A DNA stretch of 64,000 nt, taken from Parachlamydia sp. AcF125 (GTDB taxonomy: Bacteria; Chlamydiota; Chlamydiia; Chlamydiales; Parachlamydiaceae). The notes under the pieces were generated by a model. That model saw nothing but the letters and a program-made list of their open reading frames with translations, made no database searches and had not been told where the DNA came from. Every line of letters starts with the position of its first letter. Within the stretch, counting starts at the first letter, position 1. The stretch lies in assembly GCF_018342475.1 (NCBI RefSeq), contig NZ_JAEMUD010000003.1:372001-436000 (forward strand), written 5' to 3'. This document shows positions 63,856 to 64,000 of the stretch, piece by piece. Position numbers and translations under genes: made by a program.

Positions 63856-64000
63856 AAATTTTGCTGTCGTAATTTTATTCGTCCGTGGATCGATATCATA
63901 TTGCGTGCTGCTGGAAAAATCTGCATGGCAAAGGCCGCAATTGTGAAAGACCGTTCCTAACAAGTCGACGCCGCTGAAATCAGCTCCTTTCAATGTTGTG
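63802..64000 (-). CDS. pentapeptide-repeat protein, 3' end (cut by window edge)
   Basis: The minus strand frame open to the window end reads LKGADFSGVDLLGTVFHNCG then LCHADFSSSTQYDIDPRTNK and KFSFPEAAGLLRAFDISLV to a stop at 63802. The A(D/N)F/L pattern is that of pentapeptide repeats. The tail IDP..NKI..AKFS.PEA.GLL...DI is the C-terminus found in Qnr-like proteins, which mimic DNA and protect gyrase, and in related immunity proteins. Start and most repeats lie beyond base 64000. It is convergent with the phosphotransferase cluster. Confidence 0.75.
   Translation of the reverse strand, partial: TTLKGADFSGVDLLGTVFHNCGLCHADFSSSTQYDIDPRTNKITTAKFSFPEAAGLLRAFDISLV

Overview
The window looks like chromosomal DNA of an amoeba-associated member of the Chlamydiae, most likely Parachlamydiaceae. 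The evidence is: a shikimate operon in the order aroA-aroK-aroC-aroB-aroDE known from Chlamydia; an ATP/ADP-translocase-type nucleotide transporter; and a set of eukaryote-like proteins (F-box/WD40, F-box/TPR-like, U-box, two large Sel1-repeat proteins) typical of symbionts of free-living amoebae. The DNA is AT-rich, has long gene-poor gaps and contains many decayed genes. A Neochlamydia-like genome is one guess, but the genus cannot be fixed from the sequence alone.

Layout. 0.5-12.5 kb: a LOG-like Rossmann protein, a DUF1207-like secreted protein, a PRTase-CE-like conflict protein beside an IS5-family relic, a sodium:solute symporter, a C-terminal inverse-autotransporter-like barrel protein, a nucleotide transporter and an EamA transporter. 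13-23 kb: a 740-residue repeat protein and a complete tripartite RND efflux operon with a Nudix gene upstream. 23.5-33.4 kb: two paralogous Sel1 proteins, an F-box/WD40 protein, a guanine-deaminase-like enzyme coupled to a flavin amine oxidase, and an F-box/TPR-like protein. 33.8-39.3 kb: the shikimate operon, five genes overlapping by 4 to 26 bases, taking the pathway from DAHP to chorismate. 39.4-48.8 kb: metabolic and transport genes (HAD phosphatase, thioesterase, host-attachment-family protein, two MFS transporters, a 2H-phosphoesterase-like lipoprotein, a carotenoid oxygenase). 49-64 kb: an accessory region with an IS903-type insertion, a sialidase-like protein, a U-box protein, a second amine oxidase, many pseudogenes, and a cluster of drug-modification-type genes (acetyltransferase relic, PPOX protein, APH(9)-like kinase, second APH-fold kinase, pentapeptide-repeat protein).

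Two themes recur. First, probable host-directed proteins built on ubiquitin-system folds (F-box twice, U-box) or helical repeats (Sel1, TPR-like) occur throughout, which suggests manipulation of a eukaryotic host. Second, decay is visible as single lesions in otherwise readable genes: nonsense codons with readable coding sequence beyond them (outer-membrane protein, Sel1 protein, IS transposase, DUF255 and hydrolase fragments), and one-base changes in T runs (membrane protein near 52.3 kb, PPOX gene near 61.55 kb).

No rRNA, convincing tRNA, CRISPR array or replication origin was seen. All function calls are from reading the sequence; no database search was run.
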